Shown one piece after another: positions 10,104-19,177 of a stretch of DNA of 64,000 nucleotides. This DNA comes from Bartonella koehlerae C-29 (GTDB lineage: Bacteria > Pseudomonadota > Alphaproteobacteria > Rhizobiales > Rhizobiaceae). Position 1 is the stretch's first letter. The number at the start of each line of letters is the position of its first letter. The DNA is taken from assembly GCF_000706625.1 (NCBI RefSeq), contig NZ_KL407334.1, forward strand, positions 1,135,712 through 1,199,711, in the 5' to 3' direction. The notes under the pieces were generated by a model, which saw only the letters and a list, made by a program, of their open reading frames with translations, did not search any database and was not told the origin of the DNA. Made by a program: the position numbers and the translations under genes.

Positions 10104-10445
10104 ATGGGATTAAATGAAAATTTGAAATTAAGTATTTTTTTTATGTTGATTATATGTATCTCACCTATAATTGCATTTTCAATAAGTAAAGTTTTCCATG
10201 CCCCTTATTGTCAAACCTTTGCCTATGCCCAAAAAGATATCACTAAACCAGGCCAAAATTCGTTTACTAACACGCAAATTAAAAATTGTCTTATGCAAAA
10301 TGGCTTTGGGGTTATTAAACGATTGCGTTTAGATGACAAAGGTATTTGGCGCGCTTTAGTAGAATTTAAAAAGTGCCATTTTTTTGTATCTGTCGATTAT
10401 TCTGGAATAGTTAGCGTCCGAAATGAAAGAAAAAAATGTGACTGA
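10104..10445 (+). CDS. Small exported protein, PepSY-like C-terminal pattern, unknown function
   Basis: A 113-residue protein with one hydrophobic N-terminal segment (residues 9-27) that could be a signal peptide or membrane anchor. The C-terminal half (QIKNCLMQNGFGVIKRLRLDDKG through VSVDYSGIVSV) has the alternating pattern of a PepSY-like domain: helix, then strands with DDKGIW and VDxxG turns. Four cysteines lie outside the hydrophobic segment (Cys35, 62, 83, 112), and disulfides are plausible if it is periplasmic. Its end overlaps the next gene by 23 bases. I do not recognise a named family. Confidence 0.65.
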   Translation: MGLNENLKLSIFFMLIICISPIIAFSISKVFHAPYCQTFAYAQKDITKPGQNSFTNTQIKNCLMQNGFGVIKRLRLDDKGIWRALVEFKKCHFFVSVDYSGIVSVRNERKKCD

Positions 10446-10782
10446 TTTTAAAACTTATAGCAACGTTGATTCTTATAACAGTGATAAAAGAAATTTTTTA
10501 AAAAAGATTTGTCATTTTATTAAAGAGCTAGTTTTCATTGGAGGTTTAAATGGCAGCGTATCGGGAGCAATCGCAGCAATCCTAGCAGCCTATGGTTATA
10601 TTGCTCTTCCAGGATTTGGTCCGATTATCGCAATGAGTACAGGTATAGCACTTTTCGTCGGAACGATAATTGGTGCAATGATAGGATCAATAATGGGTGT
10701 TTTTATCAGTATATTTTGTATTTTATGGGAAACTTATATACATCACAATAATTATTTTTCTTACAAACTTCGTAATGAGTAG
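10423..10782 (+). CDS. Small membrane protein with glycine-zipper segments, unknown function
   Basis: 119 residues: a charged N-terminus of about 30 residues, then two or three hydrophobic segments very rich in Gly and Ala (IGGLNGSVSGAIAAILAAYG; IIGAMIGSIMGVFISIF) with repeated GxxxG spacing. Such zippers pack helices in membranes or form oligomers. The start is embedded in the end of the preceding gene; ATG 10423 and GTG 10438 are both possible. I see no family match. Pairing with the upstream exported protein suggests co-expression but no function. Confidence 0.6.
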   Translation: MKEKNVTDFKTYSNVDSYNSDKRNFLKKICHFIKELVFIGGLNGSVSGAIAAILAAYGYIALPGFGPIIAMSTGIALFVGTIIGAMIGSIMGVFISIFCILWETYIHHNNYFSYKLRNE

Positions 10783-11142
10783 AAAATTTTCGTCGTTTAT
10801 TTTGCTCATGAACAAGTTATATTTATATATTCAAATTTTTTATAAAATCCGCATCATAAGATGGATAAAACACTAATTAAAACTAAGTTGTAAAAATTTC
10901 TTCTCTGATCTGATTTTTCACTGCGCTTTAAAAAAAACTGTTTTTTTAAAAGCATCTCTTGAAGAAATCTGCATTGTTTGATAGATAAAAAAAATCGTTC
11001 TAGATATGCTAGAAAATATTTAAGATATAAAATTTAATGAACTAACATATTGATTTTACATTTTTTAAGTGAAGAATTAATATTTGAAAACCAGTCTTTA
11101 TTATAAAATATAAAATTCATTAATAATGAAAAAAGGTGCTGT
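10783..11142. other. Non-coding spacer upstream of sodC
   Basis: An AT-rich gap of 360 bp with no credible gene on either strand. It contains an A/T-run inverted repeat at about 10924-10953 (GCTTTAAAAAAAAC facing TTTTTTTAAAAGC). This could be a weak terminator for the two small genes upstream or simply low-complexity sequence. The sodC promoter should lie in the right half, but no convincing -35/-10 pair stands out. Confidence 0.5.
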
Positions 11143-11670
11143 ATGAATAAACTTATATTTTTATTTTTAGCTCAAATTGCATTTTTAAACTGTATATCTA
11201 ATGTATTAGCGAATTCTATACAAGTAAAGATTTATGAATTAAAAGAAAACAACATAAAAAATCCTATTGGTACAATTGAAATTGAAGAAAATATATACGG
11301 TTTGATTTTTACGCCAAATTTATCTAGTTTGCCAGAAGGTTTGCACGGTTTTCATATACATGAAAATCCTTCATGTGATACAAAAGATGGTGTAATTGGT
11401 GGTGCTGCAGGCGGTCATTATGATCCACAGCATACCAACAAACATCTTGGACCTTATAATATCAACGGTCATCTTGGTGACTTACCAACACTGTATGTTG
11501 ATAAGCAAGGACAAGCGACGATGAGTGTTATCGCTCCACGTCTCAAAAAGCTTTCTGAAGTTAAAGGCCATTCAATGATAATTCATATAGGAGGGGATAA
11601 TCAATCAGATAAGCCATTACCGCTTGGTGGAGGTGGTGCACGTTTAGCATGTGGTATTATTGAAGAATAA
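11143..11670 (+). CDS. sodC: Periplasmic Cu/Zn superoxide dismutase
   Basis: Dismutates superoxide in the periplasm, a common defence of intracellular pathogens against the host oxidative burst. An N-terminal signal peptide (about residues 1-23, ending NVLANS) is followed by the metal site: HGFHIHENPSC (copper His pair and disulfide Cys), GGHYDPQHTNKH (bridging and zinc His), HLGDLPTLYVD (zinc Asp) and GHSMIIHIGGDN (copper His). The C-terminal GGGGARLACGIIE carries the second disulfide Cys. The 175-residue length is normal. It appears to be a single-gene unit, with an AAAAGG ribosome binding site before ATG 11143. Confidence 0.96.
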   Translation: MNKLIFLFLAQIAFLNCISNVLANSIQVKIYELKENNIKNPIGTIEIEENIYGLIFTPNLSSLPEGLHGFHIHENPSCDTKDGVIGGAAGGHYDPQHTNKHLGPYNINGHLGDLPTLYVDKQGQATMSVIAPRLKKLSEVKGHSMIIHIGGDNQSDKPLPLGGGGARLACGIIEE

Positions 11671-12169
11671 GTCTATCGGAATCTTTTAAAGTTATTGATA
11701 TTTTTGTAAAAGATGAAAGAGTTTGTTTCTATTTCTGATATGTGAACAATCAAAAGTTTTTAATAATTCTCTAATGTAACACGTTCGGTAGTATAAAAAC
11801 TCTTCCCTTCTGATGTTAGTTTTTTATTTTTTACGCTAATAGTGTATAATTAAGAGTGATAAGAGATAAATTAGAAAATTTGAGGATGGTAGAAACCTAG
11901 AAAACAAGTTCTTATGGGAAATGATTTCAATCAAACTGGTGAGATTCGCCAGTTTGATAAAATTGGTGAATGAGTTTAATATAAACAAAAAAATTTTTGT
12001 TCTTCTTTAATAATCTATTAACGATGTCCCAATTAGTATCATTACGCTCTTTTGCAGAAATCATAATTTGACTCTCAGAAAAATTTTCCCTATCAAATCT
12101 TATAAATCCATTTCCATGTAAACTTAAAAGCATTTAGAGTTCTTTTAGAAGATATCTAATTAACTTCCC
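11671..12169. other. Non-coding or decayed spacer downstream of sodC
   Basis: About 500 bp with no gene I can support. A minus-strand open frame at 11927-12133 would encode 68 residues (FIRFDRENFSESQIMIS in its first half). The composition looks protein-like, but I recognise no family and see no intact neighbour, so I treat it as a possible gene fragment. The inverted repeat at 11930-11958 falls at its 3' end. Confidence 0.4.
11930..11958. repeat. Perfect 10-bp inverted repeat
   Basis: The arms ATCAAACTGG (11930-11939) and CCAGTTTGAT (11949-11958) are exactly complementary around a 9-nt loop. Neither strand has a T-tract after the stem, so it is not a standard intrinsic terminator. It lies in the decayed spacer between sodC and the methyltransferase remnant. 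Confidence 0.7.
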
Positions 12170-13640
12170 ATATTCTGAGCCTGAAAATCTCGCTAGCGAC
12201 TAGATAACTAAAATTAGCCCACGAAAAATTGCTGACCGTTTGAAAAAATACTTGTCGTACATTTAAAAGCGATAGATAAGAATTTTTACTTCAAAAGACC
12301 AAAGTTTTATTTTTTATCCAAATATTGCAAGATGCCATTCTCTACTTAAATCTCGCATTCCTACAAGATCTGGATAAAGCCATTTATTTGCCACCAGCAC
12401 CACTCTTAACAAATAACCACAGTAACGGATAAGATCTAACCTCTTCACTGATAACACGGAGCTGCTTATGTGTCATGGCGTTGGTTATTACATAAATATA
12501 ATCTGCTTTGCTTGAATATCTTTGCATTCAATAATAATTTTCATCAGGTATATAGGTAAACTCCATATGTTTACACATAGTTTCTGAAAGCATACATTAT
12601 ATTTGCAACTAATAACCCATTGTTTCCATCGATCTTTTTGCAAAAGAGAGGCGCAAATCTGTAATAGCAAAATCTACCTCCACCTTGCCAATTTACACTT
12701 TTAAAAATACCATCTTGGTGCCATCGATCATCTGTTTTAAACGAGGAATAATGTGAGTATAGCAATGTTCACTAAGTTCAATTATACCGCTTACACTCCA
12801 TTTTATGCATAACAAGCACCGGTAGCTCTCGAACCAGTAAAGAAATCTAATATAAAATCACTGGGATTGGTAGCAAGTTGAATAATGCATTCTTATGAGC
12901 CGTTCGGTTTTAGGATTACAAAAACATTATCAGAATTAAAGATTTGAGCTTCTTTTTTTTTGCATCTCGATTGTGTCCAACTTCCGTTTTTTATATTGGT
13001 TCTATGACAAGTTTGTTTATGACAAGAAGGTGGATAATCGCACAAATACCTTTAAGAACGACCCTCTGCACGGATAACTCTTCAGATTTCCAAGAATTAT
13101 GCAGGTCATTATCAGGGTTTTTATAGCGTGCACCTACATCGGTTAAACGAAGAATAAAATTAGATCGCCAAACAGTTTTATCTTTAGCATAAACTATCAC
13201 AAAATCATGATTATTTGGAAGCCATTTTACATCATTTTATGGAGCATATTTCCTTCTACTAAATAACACTATTTACAAAAATTGATAAAATTGTGTTAAC
13301 CAAAAACCTTGTTCATAATTACTTTCAGATAAGCTTGCTCATCATAATCAATAGATATCCATATGTCTTCCATCATACACAAATAAATAAATGATGTAAC
13401 AGCTCTAATTTATCCTGCATAAGGCTTAGCCATATGGAATGCTCTAAACATCTTCATAATGTTCAAATGCAATTTAGATCGATATAGATACATTTCACTT
13501 TATCTATTATTTTTTGTTCAAGCCCTTAGAGAATTATACCAAAAGTGAGTTTATTATCAAATAATATCGTGATCGGGCACTACTTAATGCGAAGCATGAT
13601 AAAATTTTTCAAGATCTTCCAATAAAATACGGGGCCTAAG
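12170..13640 (-). pseudogene. Decayed type III-like (Mod) DNA adenine methyltransferase
   Basis: Reading the minus strand from 13640 downwards in all three frames recovers ordered blocks of a beta-class N6-adenine methyltransferase. They are: KVKCIYID leading into a mutated DPPY (13477-13503); WLSLMQDKLELLHHLF (about 13386-13436); WISIDYDEQAYLKVIMNKVFG (13299-13364); WLPNNHDFVIVYAKDKTVW then ARYKNPDND and WKSEELSV (about 13070-13231); ATNPSDFILDFFTGS, the SAM-binding FxGxG block (about 12826-12880); GIFKSVNWQGGG and YYRFAPL (about 12640-12720); and LLQKDRWKQWVIS. Blocks sit in different frames separated by stops. At least five frameshifts or stops make it non-functional. The C-terminal limit is uncertain. 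No restriction subunit is present. Confidence 0.85.
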
Positions 13641-13768
13641 TTTGGACGTTTTTCTTTTCGAATTTAAGTGAATTTTAACTTTTATTTATTTAATTTCCTA
13701 GATTTAAATGTTTACAAGAATGAATAAGAGCATTCATAAATGGCTCAATTAAACTAATTTAATAGTAT

Positions 13769-14170
13769 TTAATACCATCCGACAGCAACTTGCGCTTCTT
13801 CTGACATACAATCAGGTGTCCATGGTGGATCGAATGTCATAATCACTTCAACATGCAAGACACCCTCAACTGCACTTACAGCATTTTCTACCCAACCCGG
13901 CATTTCACCTGCAACAGGACACCCAGGTGCTGTAAGCGTCATTTCAATTTTTACCGAACGATCATCTTCAATATCAATACGATAAATCAATCCTAACTCA
14001 TAAATATCAGCAGGAATCTCCGGATCATAAACTGTTTTGAGAGCAGCGATAATATTATTCGTCATACGATCAATTTCGTCTGCCGGAATTGCTGATATGT
14101 AAGATTTTTTATTCTCTCTTACAGTTTCAACAGGTTTTGTAGAATGACGCTCTTCAATTGATTCAGCCAT
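13769..14170 (-). CDS. sufT: SUF system Fe-S assembly protein SufT (MIP18/DUF59 family)
   Basis: A DUF59/MIP18-fold accessory factor for maturation of Fe-S proteins. The conserved YDPEIPADIYELGLIY and the reactive-cysteine loop TLTAPGCPVAGEMP are present, and the C-terminal PPWTPDCMSEEAQ is typical of the SUF-linked group. The first ~40 residues are a poorly conserved leader. It overlaps the end of sufS by eight bases, so it is the last translated gene of the cluster here. Confidence 0.93.
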   Translation of the reverse strand: MAESIEERHSTKPVETVRENKKSYISAIPADEIDRMTNNIIAALKTVYDPEIPADIYELGLIYRIDIEDDRSVKIEMTLTAPGCPVAGEMPGWVENAVSAVEGVLHVEVIMTFDPPWTPDCMSEEAQVAVGWY

Positions 14171-15407
14171 TAAAAAATGTCCTTGTTTCTTTCAATGCTT
14201 CTACTAACTGATCAATATCTTCATAATTATTATACATAGCTAATGATGCACGACAAATAGATGTTAAACCAAAGTGTTGTAATAAAGGTTGTGCACAATG
14301 GGTTCCTGCCCGTATAGCAACCCCTTTTCTATCCAAAAACATCGCAACATCATGTGCATGAATACCTTCAATTACAAATGATATAATCGCTCCTTTATGA
14401 GGAGAATGACCATAGATACGTAATGAATCAACCGTTTTTAATTTTTCATGCGCATAAGTTAAAAGTGCCATTTCATGTGCTTGAATTGCTTTTCGATTCT
14501 CCTTTTGCATATAATCAATAGCAGTGGCCAATCCAATAGCTTCAACTATAGGAGGAGTTCCTGCTTCAAAGCGGTAAGGAGGAGCATTATAAGAAACTTT
14601 ATTGATTGTCACATCTTCAATCATTTCCCCTCCCCCTTGAAAAGGATGCATTTCCTCCAGCCTATGTTCCTTACCATAAAGGACACCAATACCTGTAGGA
14701 CCATAAAGCTTATGACCAGTAAACACATACCAATCACAATCAAGATCTTGCACATCAACTGTTAAATGTATAGCTCCTTGGGAACCATCAACAAGAACAG
14801 GAATAGTATTTTGATGCGCTCTTTTAATAATCTCTTTAACAGGAGGTATAGTTCCCAATATATTTGACATATGAGTAAGAGTGACAAGCCGCGTTCTTTC
14901 GCTTAAAGCCTTTTCAAAATCTTCAATATGAAGAACACCATTTTCATCAACAGGAACGAAAACGAGCTTAATACCTTTTTGTTCACGAAGAAAATGCCAA
15001 GGAATAATATTTGAATGATGTTCCATGATAGTAAGAACAATTTCATCACCTTCCCTTAATTTGGACATAGCCCAGCCATAAGCAACAGTATTAATAGCTT
15101 CTGTTGCGTTTTTTGTAAAAACAATTTCTTTAGCTGTTTGAGCATTTAAAAAAGTACGAACTGTTTCACGGGCATTTTCATAAGATTGTGTTACTGCATT
15201 CGCTAAAAAATATATTCCTCTATGAACATTAGCGTAACTATGTTGATAGCAATTATTCATTGCATCGAGCACTGATTGTGGTTTTTGAGCAGAAGCACCA
15301 CTGTCAAGATAAGCTAATCGCTTTCCATAAACATCACGGTGCAAAAGGGGAAAATCACGTCGAATTTCTTCTACATTATAATTTAATGTTTGTACGTTAT
15401 TTTCCAT
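14163..15407 (-). CDS. sufS: Cysteine desulfurase SufS
   Basis: PLP-dependent enzyme that takes sulfur from cysteine for SUF cluster assembly. It is a 414-residue group II desulfurase. The PLP lysine is in FTGHKLYGPTGIGVLYG, and the persulfide cysteine is in RAGTHCAQPLLQHFG. The N-terminus has the SufS-type YLDSGASAQKP block. It lies 10 bp downstream of sufD and overlaps sufT. No sufE-like gene is adjacent. Confidence 0.96.
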   Translation of the reverse strand: MENNVQTLNYNVEEIRRDFPLLHRDVYGKRLAYLDSGASAQKPQSVLDAMNNCYQHSYANVHRGIYFLANAVTQSYENARETVRTFLNAQTAKEIVFTKNATEAINTVAYGWAMSKLREGDEIVLTIMEHHSNIIPWHFLREQKGIKLVFVPVDENGVLHIEDFEKALSERTRLVTLTHMSNILGTIPPVKEIIKRAHQNTIPVLVDGSQGAIHLTVDVQDLDCDWYVFTGHKLYGPTGIGVLYGKEHRLEEMHPFQGGGEMIEDVTINKVSYNAPPYRFEAGTPPIVEAIGLATAIDYMQKENRKAIQAHEMALLTYAHEKLKTVDSLRIYGHSPHKGAIISFVIEGIHAHDVAMFLDRKGVAIRAGTHCAQPLLQHFGLTSICRASLAMYNNYEDIDQLVEALKETRTFFNG

Positions 15408-15417
15408 TTTCTCTACT

Positions 15418-16686
15418 TTAAATATTTTTTTCTAACCATTTACCAATGATATTTTCCAAAATGGCTTGGATATTTTCCTGCTTGACGTCATCAATGAGTT
15501 CGGAGACAAATCCTTTAATTAAAAGAGAACGAGCAGTTTTAAAAGGGATACCACGCGCCATAAGATAGAAAAGATGATCATAATTAATATTAGCAACCGT
15601 CGCACCATGGCCACATGCAACATCATCAGCGAAAATTTCTAGTTCAGGCTTTGCATTAAATTCTGCATCATCTGAAAGAAGAAGACTATTACAAGTCATG
15701 CGAGCATCTGTTTTTTGAGCTTTTTGAGCAACACGTATTATGCCCTGAAACACACCAACCGCCTTATCAGTAACCACATTACGTACAATTTCGGTTGAGG
15801 TTGATTTTTCTTCAACGTGACGAACAGTCATCGTAAGATCGCTGTGTGTTTGTCCAGAGAGCAAATTTATGACCCGTAATTGAAAATCAGACTCTTCTCC
15901 TTGTAATTCAACATCAATTTCCTGACGATTAAGTTGACTGCCTATATTAATCACATACAGCGATAATTTAGCACTTTGGCCAAGGATAGCACGAAATTTA
16001 CCAAACTGTGTAGAATCAAAACCACGATTGCGAATAAGAATCCATGTAACATCACCATAAGCTGCAACATCTAATGAATATATCGAACTGATGAAGGTCT
16101 CTTTATCATCGCCAATCTGATGTTCAACAAATACAGCTTGACTGTTTTTATCCATTTTTATATCTGAAAAAGTATGAGATTGCCCACCCATTTGAATATT
16201 TTGTAATTCAATCGGAATATTTAATTTTGTATTTTCAGGAATATGAAAAAGCCAGCCATCCGTAACAAAAGCGGTATTTAATTGTCCAATAAAATCTTCA
16301 TCAGCAGTGATACAGTTTATCTTTGCAATTTTTTTTTCCAGTGCCTCTGCAAAACGTTTTATTGTAACACCTGATATGTCTGAGTGTGTAAGTGTTTTGC
16401 CGTTTTCAATGGAAAATAGGTGACTTTCTGAAAGTAATCTGCCAACCAATTGCCCGTTATTTTCTGGTAAAAAATTGCTCACAGATTTTAGTAATGTGCG
16501 CAAATTAGTATAGTGCCAGCTTTCGATTTTACGTGAAGGGAGTCTTGTGGTTTGAAACAATTCAATAGATTTTTTACGGACTTCTTGCACTGTCTTATCA
16601 CCAGGTAAATTGTTCACACGCTGATTAAAATTCTTCACTATATCTTCTTCAACCGTTAACAATTCTTGCTGCGAATTCACATTCAT
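15418..16686 (-). CDS. sufD: Fe-S cluster scaffold subunit SufD
   Basis: Partner of SufB in the SufBC2D scaffold on which Fe-S clusters are built. The C-terminal beta-helix domain carries the conserved HGATVANINYDHLFYLMARGI block near the end and a CNSLLLSDDAEFNAKPELEI strand region. ATG 16686 has a GAGG Shine-Dalgarno nine bases upstream, which overlaps the end of sufC. A TTG at 16701 would add five residues and overlap sufC by four bases. About 422 residues, normal for the family. Confidence 0.94.
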   Translation of the reverse strand: MNVNSQQELLTVEEDIVKNFNQRVNNLPGDKTVQEVRKKSIELFQTTRLPSRKIESWHYTNLRTLLKSVSNFLPENNGQLVGRLLSESHLFSIENGKTLTHSDISGVTIKRFAEALEKKIAKINCITADEDFIGQLNTAFVTDGWLFHIPENTKLNIPIELQNIQMGGQSHTFSDIKMDKNSQAVFVEHQIGDDKETFISSIYSLDVAAYGDVTWILIRNRGFDSTQFGKFRAILGQSAKLSLYVINIGSQLNRQEIDVELQGEESDFQLRVINLLSGQTHSDLTMTVRHVEEKSTSTEIVRNVVTDKAVGVFQGIIRVAQKAQKTDARMTCNSLLLSDDAEFNAKPELEIFADDVACGHGATVANINYDHLFYLMARGIPFKTARSLLIKGFVSELIDDVKQENIQAILENIIGKWLEKNI

Positions 16687-16697
16687 ATTTGATGACC

Positions 16698-17453
16698 TCA
16701 AGCTGCTTCTCTGATAAGATCAGTATACCCATTCTGTTCTAAATAAAGCGCTAATGATTTATCTCCGCTTTTAATAATACGTCCTTTATAAAGAACATGT
16801 ACCGTATCAGGAATAATATAATTAAGCAGTCTTTGATAATGGGTAATAACCAAAAATGAACGCTTTGGATCGTGGAGCTTATTGACACCATCTGCAACAA
16901 TTTTTAGTGCATCAATATCTAAACCAGAGTCTGTTTCATCTAAAATGCAAAGTTTAGGTTCAAGAAGCGCCATTTGTAAAATTTCAGCACGTTTTTTTTC
17001 TCCACCTGAAAAACCTACATTTAAAGGACGTTTGAGCATATCCATATCTATTTCAAGTTTGGAAGAAATTTCTTTAACGCATTTAATAAATTCAGGAATT
17101 TTGAGCTCTTGATCACCACGCGCTTTGCGTTGAGAATTCATCGCAACTTTTAAAAATTCCATCGTTGCTACCCCAGGTATTTCCATTGGATATTGAAATG
17201 CAAGAAAAACACCATATGTAGCACGCTCTGCTGGATCCATTTCTAAAAGTGATTGTCCATTATAAAGAATATCACCATCTATCACCTCATAATCATCACG
17301 ACCAGCAAGTAAATAAGACAAGGTAGACTTTCCAGCCCCATTCTGTCCCATGATAGCAGCAACTTCACCGTCTTCAACAGTCAAGTTTAAACCACGAATA
17401 ACTTCTGTATCGGTTCCAATAATACGGGCGCGTAAATTTTTTATCTCTAACAT
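16698..17453 (-). CDS. sufC: Fe-S assembly ATPase SufC
   Basis: ABC-type ATPase of the cytosolic SufBC2D scaffold; it is not a transporter. Walker A is in MGQNGAGKSTLSYLLAG, the signature in VGFSGGEKKRAEILQMALLEP, and Walker B in LCILDETDSGLDIDALK, which has the SUF-type D-S-G-L-D. Tandem ATGs (17456 and 17453) follow AGGA; the second matches the family N-terminus MLEIKNL. It lies between sufB and sufD in the expected order. Confidence 0.96.
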   Translation of the reverse strand: MLEIKNLRARIIGTDTEVIRGLNLTVEDGEVAAIMGQNGAGKSTLSYLLAGRDDYEVIDGDILYNGQSLLEMDPAERATYGVFLAFQYPMEIPGVATMEFLKVAMNSQRKARGDQELKIPEFIKCVKEISSKLEIDMDMLKRPLNVGFSGGEKKRAEILQMALLEPKLCILDETDSGLDIDALKIVADGVNKLHDPKRSFLVITHYQRLLNYIIPDTVHVLYKGRIIKSGDKSLALYLEQNGYTDLIREAA

Positions 17454-17508
17454 CATTTAATTCCTGTTCTGGTTGTTCTATGTTAAGTGTGCTCTTTACT
17501 TTAAATAA

Positions 17509-19020
17509 TTATCCCACACTACCTTCAAGACTTATACCAATAAGCTTCTGTGCTTCGACAGCAAATTCCATTGGAAGTTTCTGAATAACTTCTTTTACAA
17601 AACCATTCACAATTAATGCGATTGCTTCTTCTTCAGAAATTCCTCGCTGCATAACATAAAAAAGCTGATCATCAGAAATTTTTGATGTTGTTGCTTCATG
17701 TTCAAATTGCGCTGTCGCATTTTTTACTTCAATATAAGGTACCGTATGAGCACCGCAATCATTGCCAATTAACAAACTATCACATTGCGTAAAATTACGC
17801 GCATTGTATGCTTTTCGCTGCGCTGTAACTTGTCCCCGATAAGTATTATTTGAAAAACCGGCAGAAATGCCTTTGGAAACAATACGACTGGATGTATTTT
17901 TTCCCAAGTGAATCATTTTCGTACCGGAATCAATTTGTTGATGACCATTTGCTACAGCAATAGAATAAAATTCTCCACGTGAATTGTCACCACGAAGTAA
18001 GCAAGAGGGATATTTCCAAGTGATTGCAGAACCTGTTTCGATCTGTGTCCATGAGATTTTTGAACTATCGCCCCGACAATCTCCGCGCTTTGTCACAAAA
18101 TTATAAATACCACCGTTACCCTCTTTATCGCCAGGATACCAATTTTGTACTGTAGAATATTTAATTTCTGCATTTTTGAGCGCAACAAGTTCAACAACAG
18201 CAGCATGTAGTTGATTTTCATCACGTTGGGGTGCCGTACACCCCTCAAGATAAGAAACGTAAGAATCTTCATCTGCAATAATCAATGTTCTTTCAAATTG
18301 GCCTGTATTGCGTTCATTAATCCTAAAATAGGTTGAAAGCTCCATAGGACAACGAATCCCTTTGGGAATATAAACAAATGAACCATCTGTAAAAACAGCT
18401 GCATTTAAGGCAGCATAATAATTGTCTCCCACAGGTACAACTGTTCCTAAATATTCCTTAATAAGAGCAGAATGCTCGATAATTGCTTCTGAAATAGAGC
18501 AAAAAATAACACCAGCACGTGCTAACTCTTTTTTAAATGTCGTCACAACAGAAACGGAATCAAAGACTGCATCAACAGCTACCTGCCCTGATGCATAAAT
18601 ACTCTCATCAAAACTAGAAGGATCAGATTGTTTTCTTACTCCTGCCAAAATTTCTTGCTCTTTAAGTGGAATGCCAAGTTTTTCATAGGTTGCCAACAAT
18701 TCAGGATCCACTTCATCGAGAGATTTTGGTCCTGTGTGATTTTCAGGAGCGGCATAATAATGAAGTTCCTGAAATTCGATTTTGGGGTATTCAATACGTG
18801 CCCAATCAGGTTCTTGCATTGTCAACCAATGGTGAAAAGCTTGTAAACGCCATTTTAGCATCCATTCAGGTTCGCGTTTTTTAGCAGAAATAAATCTGAT
18901 AATATTTTCGTTTAAACCTTTTGGAGCTTTGTCTGTTTTAATTTTTGTTTCAAAGCCGTATTTATATTGATCAACATCTATTTCACGTACCTGACGTATT
19001 GTTTCTTGTACTGCCGGCAT
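17509..19020 (-). CDS. sufB: Fe-S cluster scaffold subunit SufB
   Basis: Core scaffold of the SUF system. The 503-residue protein shows the SufB hallmarks [40 protein letters not shown] and the C-terminal [20 protein letters not shown] with [11 protein letters not shown]. The conserved cysteine and histidine cluster ligands lie in these blocks. It is 52 bp upstream of sufC. The gap of 157 bp after the upstream desulfurase gene could hold a separate promoter. Confidence 0.97.
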   Translation of the reverse strand: MPAVQETIRQVREIDVDQYKYGFETKIKTDKAPKGLNENIIRFISAKKREPEWMLKWRLQAFHHWLTMQEPDWARIEYPKIEFQELHYYAAPENHTGPKSLDEVDPELLATYEKLGIPLKEQEILAGVRKQSDPSSFDESIYASGQVAVDAVFDSVSVVTTFKKELARAGVIFCSISEAIIEHSALIKEYLGTVVPVGDNYYAALNAAVFTDGSFVYIPKGIRCPMELSTYFRINERNTGQFERTLIIADEDSYVSYLEGCTAPQRDENQLHAAVVELVALKNAEIKYSTVQNWYPGDKEGNGGIYNFVTKRGDCRGDSSKISWTQIETGSAITWKYPSCLLRGDNSRGEFYSIAVANGHQQIDSGTKMIHLGKNTSSRIVSKGISAGFSNNTYRGQVTAQRKAYNARNFTQCDSLLIGNDCGAHTVPYIEVKNATAQFEHEATTSKISDDQLFYVMQRGISEEEAIALIVNGFVKEVIQKLPMEFAVEAQKLIGISLEGSVG

Positions 19021-19177
19021 AAATTTTCTCCATTTTGAGGCATCAAGAATCGGTGATTAAAGGTCTTGTTTTTTATAAGAGTGAAGCAAGCAATTCATTT
19101 TCTAGGCTATATGCAAAGTGAAAAAAATTCAATCAAGCTTATTTTATTTTTTTAAATAATTCTAATTTTCATAAACT

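Noticed and set aside
12944..13126. Plus-strand 60-codon open frame
   Set aside because: Antisense to the methyltransferase remnant; no start signal or family resemblance.
12488..13200. Several short minus-strand open frames treated as separate small genes
   Set aside because: Each is a piece of the single decayed methyltransferase; the blocks occur in the family order and are interrupted by stops and frameshifts.
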